DNA of 7,500 nucleotides, from assembly GCA_033720815.1 (NCBI GenBank), contig JAWWBT010000114.1, positions 1 to 7,500 on the forward strand, given 5' to 3'. Numbering within the stretch: the first letter of the stretch is position 1; every line of letters begins with the position of its first letter. Position numbers and translations under genes: made by a program. The stretch comes from JAWWBS01 sp033720815 (lineage in GTDB: Bacteria > Pseudomonadota > Gammaproteobacteria > Natronospirales > JAJUFS01). Of the stretch, positions 6,488-7,500 are shown piece after piece. The notes beneath the pieces were generated by a model that saw only the letters and a program-made list of their open reading frames with translations, was not told the DNA's origin and made no database searches.

Positions 6488-6517
6488 AAACCCCGGCCTG
6501 CGCCGGGGTTTTCCTTT
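6488..6517 (+). terminator. Strong rho-independent terminator of the FadL-like gene
   Basis: AAACCCCGGC (6488-6497) pairs perfectly with GCCGGGGTTT (6502-6511) around the loop CTGC, and the T-rich tail TTTTCCTTT begins inside the right arm. It lies 40 bases after the stop codon and insulates bepA from transcription of the FadL-like gene. Confidence 0.88.
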
Positions 6518-6586
6518 CTGGGGACCCCGCCCCGCGATACACTCGAAACGGAACATGATCACCACCCGGCCGGTCCAATAACCCGT

Positions 6587-7500
6587 ATGCTGCAATCCAT
6601 TCGCAAACTGCTGCTGACGCTGCTCGCTGCCCTTCCCCTCCTGGCAGTGGCGGATGACTATGAACTGCCCGATCTCGGCGGTGCTGGCCTCGCGTCGCTC
6701 TCCAGTTCGCGGGAAGCGGCCATAGGCCGCCAGATCATCATGCAGTTGCGCGACGCGGGCATGATCGAAGACGATCCCGAGCTTCAGCAGTACATCAATG
6801 ACATTGGCTCACGGCTCACCGCCTCGACGAACACCCGCGGCCAGGAATTCAACTTCTACGTCATACGCGACGACGCGGTTAACGCTTTCGCGTTGCCCGG
6901 TGGCCATATTGGCGTGAATACAGGGCTTATCCGCCGCACCAGGAACGAATCGGAACTGGCCAGTGTCATGGCCCATGAAATAGCCCATGTCACGCAGCGA
7001 CACATCGCGCGCCGCCTTGAAGAGAACCAGAATGCCGGCCTTACGACCCTCGCAACCTTGCTGGGAGCCATCGCCATTGCGGCAGCTGGCGGCCCTCCTG
7101 ATGCGGTGGGTGGAACGCTGATGCTCGGCCAGGGCCTCGCGATCCAGGAGCAGATCAATTTCACCCGCGCCCAGGAATACGAGGCGGATCGCCTGGGGCT
7201 CGACATCCTGGCAAGCGCCGACTACGACCCGGCGGGAATGATTTCATTTTTCGAAACCATGCAGCGTCGGCAGCGGCTGCAGGGATTCAACCTGCCCGAA
7301 TATTTCAGCACGCATCCACTGGGGACTTCCCGCGTGGTCGAAGCGACGCAACGGGCGCGAGATATCAAGGTGCCGGCCCCCTGGGAAACACGCCTGTACC
7401 CACTGGTGAAGGCCCGGCTGGACGTGATGGCGCGCGATATTGCCCTTGAGCCCGAATCGGTAACGCCTGGTGCACCAGCCGAGGAACGCTACAGGACCGC
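6587..7500 (+). CDS. bepA: BepA-type M48 periplasmic metalloprotease/chaperone (partial, C-terminal TPR part beyond right edge)
   Basis: BepA (YfgC) is a periplasmic zinc metalloprotease and chaperone that promotes assembly of LptD and degrades stalled outer-membrane proteins. The first 304 codons are present, without a stop. A signal peptide (MLQSIRKLLL then a hydrophobic run) probably ends at A22 (AVA|DD). The M48 domain contains HEIAH at 130-134 (zinc ligands H130 and H134, catalytic E131), the third ligand E199 in EYEADR, and H243 in STHPL, matching the regulatory H246 of E. coli BepA. The residue 78-118 region, with NAFALPGGHIGV, is typical of the family. The TPR domain of about 180 residues in E. 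coli (full length 487) would begin just past the window edge. No good Shine-Dalgarno precedes the ATG at 6587; no other in-frame start nearby would keep the signal peptide. The gene lies in the same neighbourhood as perM, as in E. coli. Confidence 0.93.
   Translation, partial: MLQSIRKLLLTLLAALPLLAVADDYELPDLGGAGLASLSSSREAAIGRQIIMQLRDAGMIEDDPELQQYINDIGSRLTASTNTRGQEFNFYVIRDDAVNAFALPGGHIGVNTGLIRRTRNESELASVMAHEIAHVTQRHIARRLEENQNAGLTTLATLLGAIAIAAAGGPPDAVGGTLMLGQGLAIQEQINFTRAQEYEADRLGLDILASADYDPAGMISFFETMQRRQRLQGFNLPEYFSTHPLGTSRVVEATQRARDIKVPAPWETRLYPLVKARLDVMARDIALEPESVTPGAPAEERYRT

Overview
The window looks like ordinary chromosomal core DNA from a GC-rich (roughly 60% G+C by eye) gammaproteobacterium. 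The gene content supports this: a short lipoprotein gene in the bamC position, dapA, gcvR, bcp, a perM-type AI-2E family permease gene and bepA. From general knowledge, this neighbourhood (bamC-dapA / gcvR-bcp ... perM, bepA) also occurs in Escherichia and Pseudomonas. Codon use in the genes is uniformly GC-rich. I see no mobile elements, tRNAs, rRNAs, CRISPR arrays or signs of recent transfer. The genus cannot be fixed from the sequence alone.

Layout, left to right. On the minus strand, dapA (1174-281) is followed 22 bases downstream by a lipoprotein gene (258 to the left edge). A 142-base divergent region with back-to-back promoter-like hexamers separates dapA from the plus-strand pair gcvR (1317-1868) and bcp (1894-2361). 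A hairpin terminator overlaps the bcp stop codon. The PIN-PhoH ATPase gene (2425-3852) follows on the plus strand with its own ribosome binding site. It converges, with an 18-base gap, on the minus-strand permease gene (4965-3871). After a 150-base divergent region, a FadL-family outer-membrane channel gene (5116-6447) runs on the plus strand and ends at a strong rho-independent terminator (6488-6517). The last gene is bepA (6587 to the right edge), encoding an M48 periplasmic metalloprotease whose C-terminal TPR part lies beyond the window.

Functionally, the window combines lysine/diaminopimelate synthesis (DapA), control of glycine cleavage (GcvR), peroxide detoxification (Bcp), RNA metabolism (PIN-PhoH), membrane transport (permease and FadL-like channel) and outer-membrane maintenance (BepA and the lipoprotein). 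I found no convincing undescribed system. The points worth a second look are at residue level: an altered lysine-feedback site in DapA, loss of the DRPG loop in the first ACT domain of GcvR, and a Bcp without the usual resolving cysteine. Smaller points concern start and promoter structure. No stretch of 300 bases or more lacks a gene.
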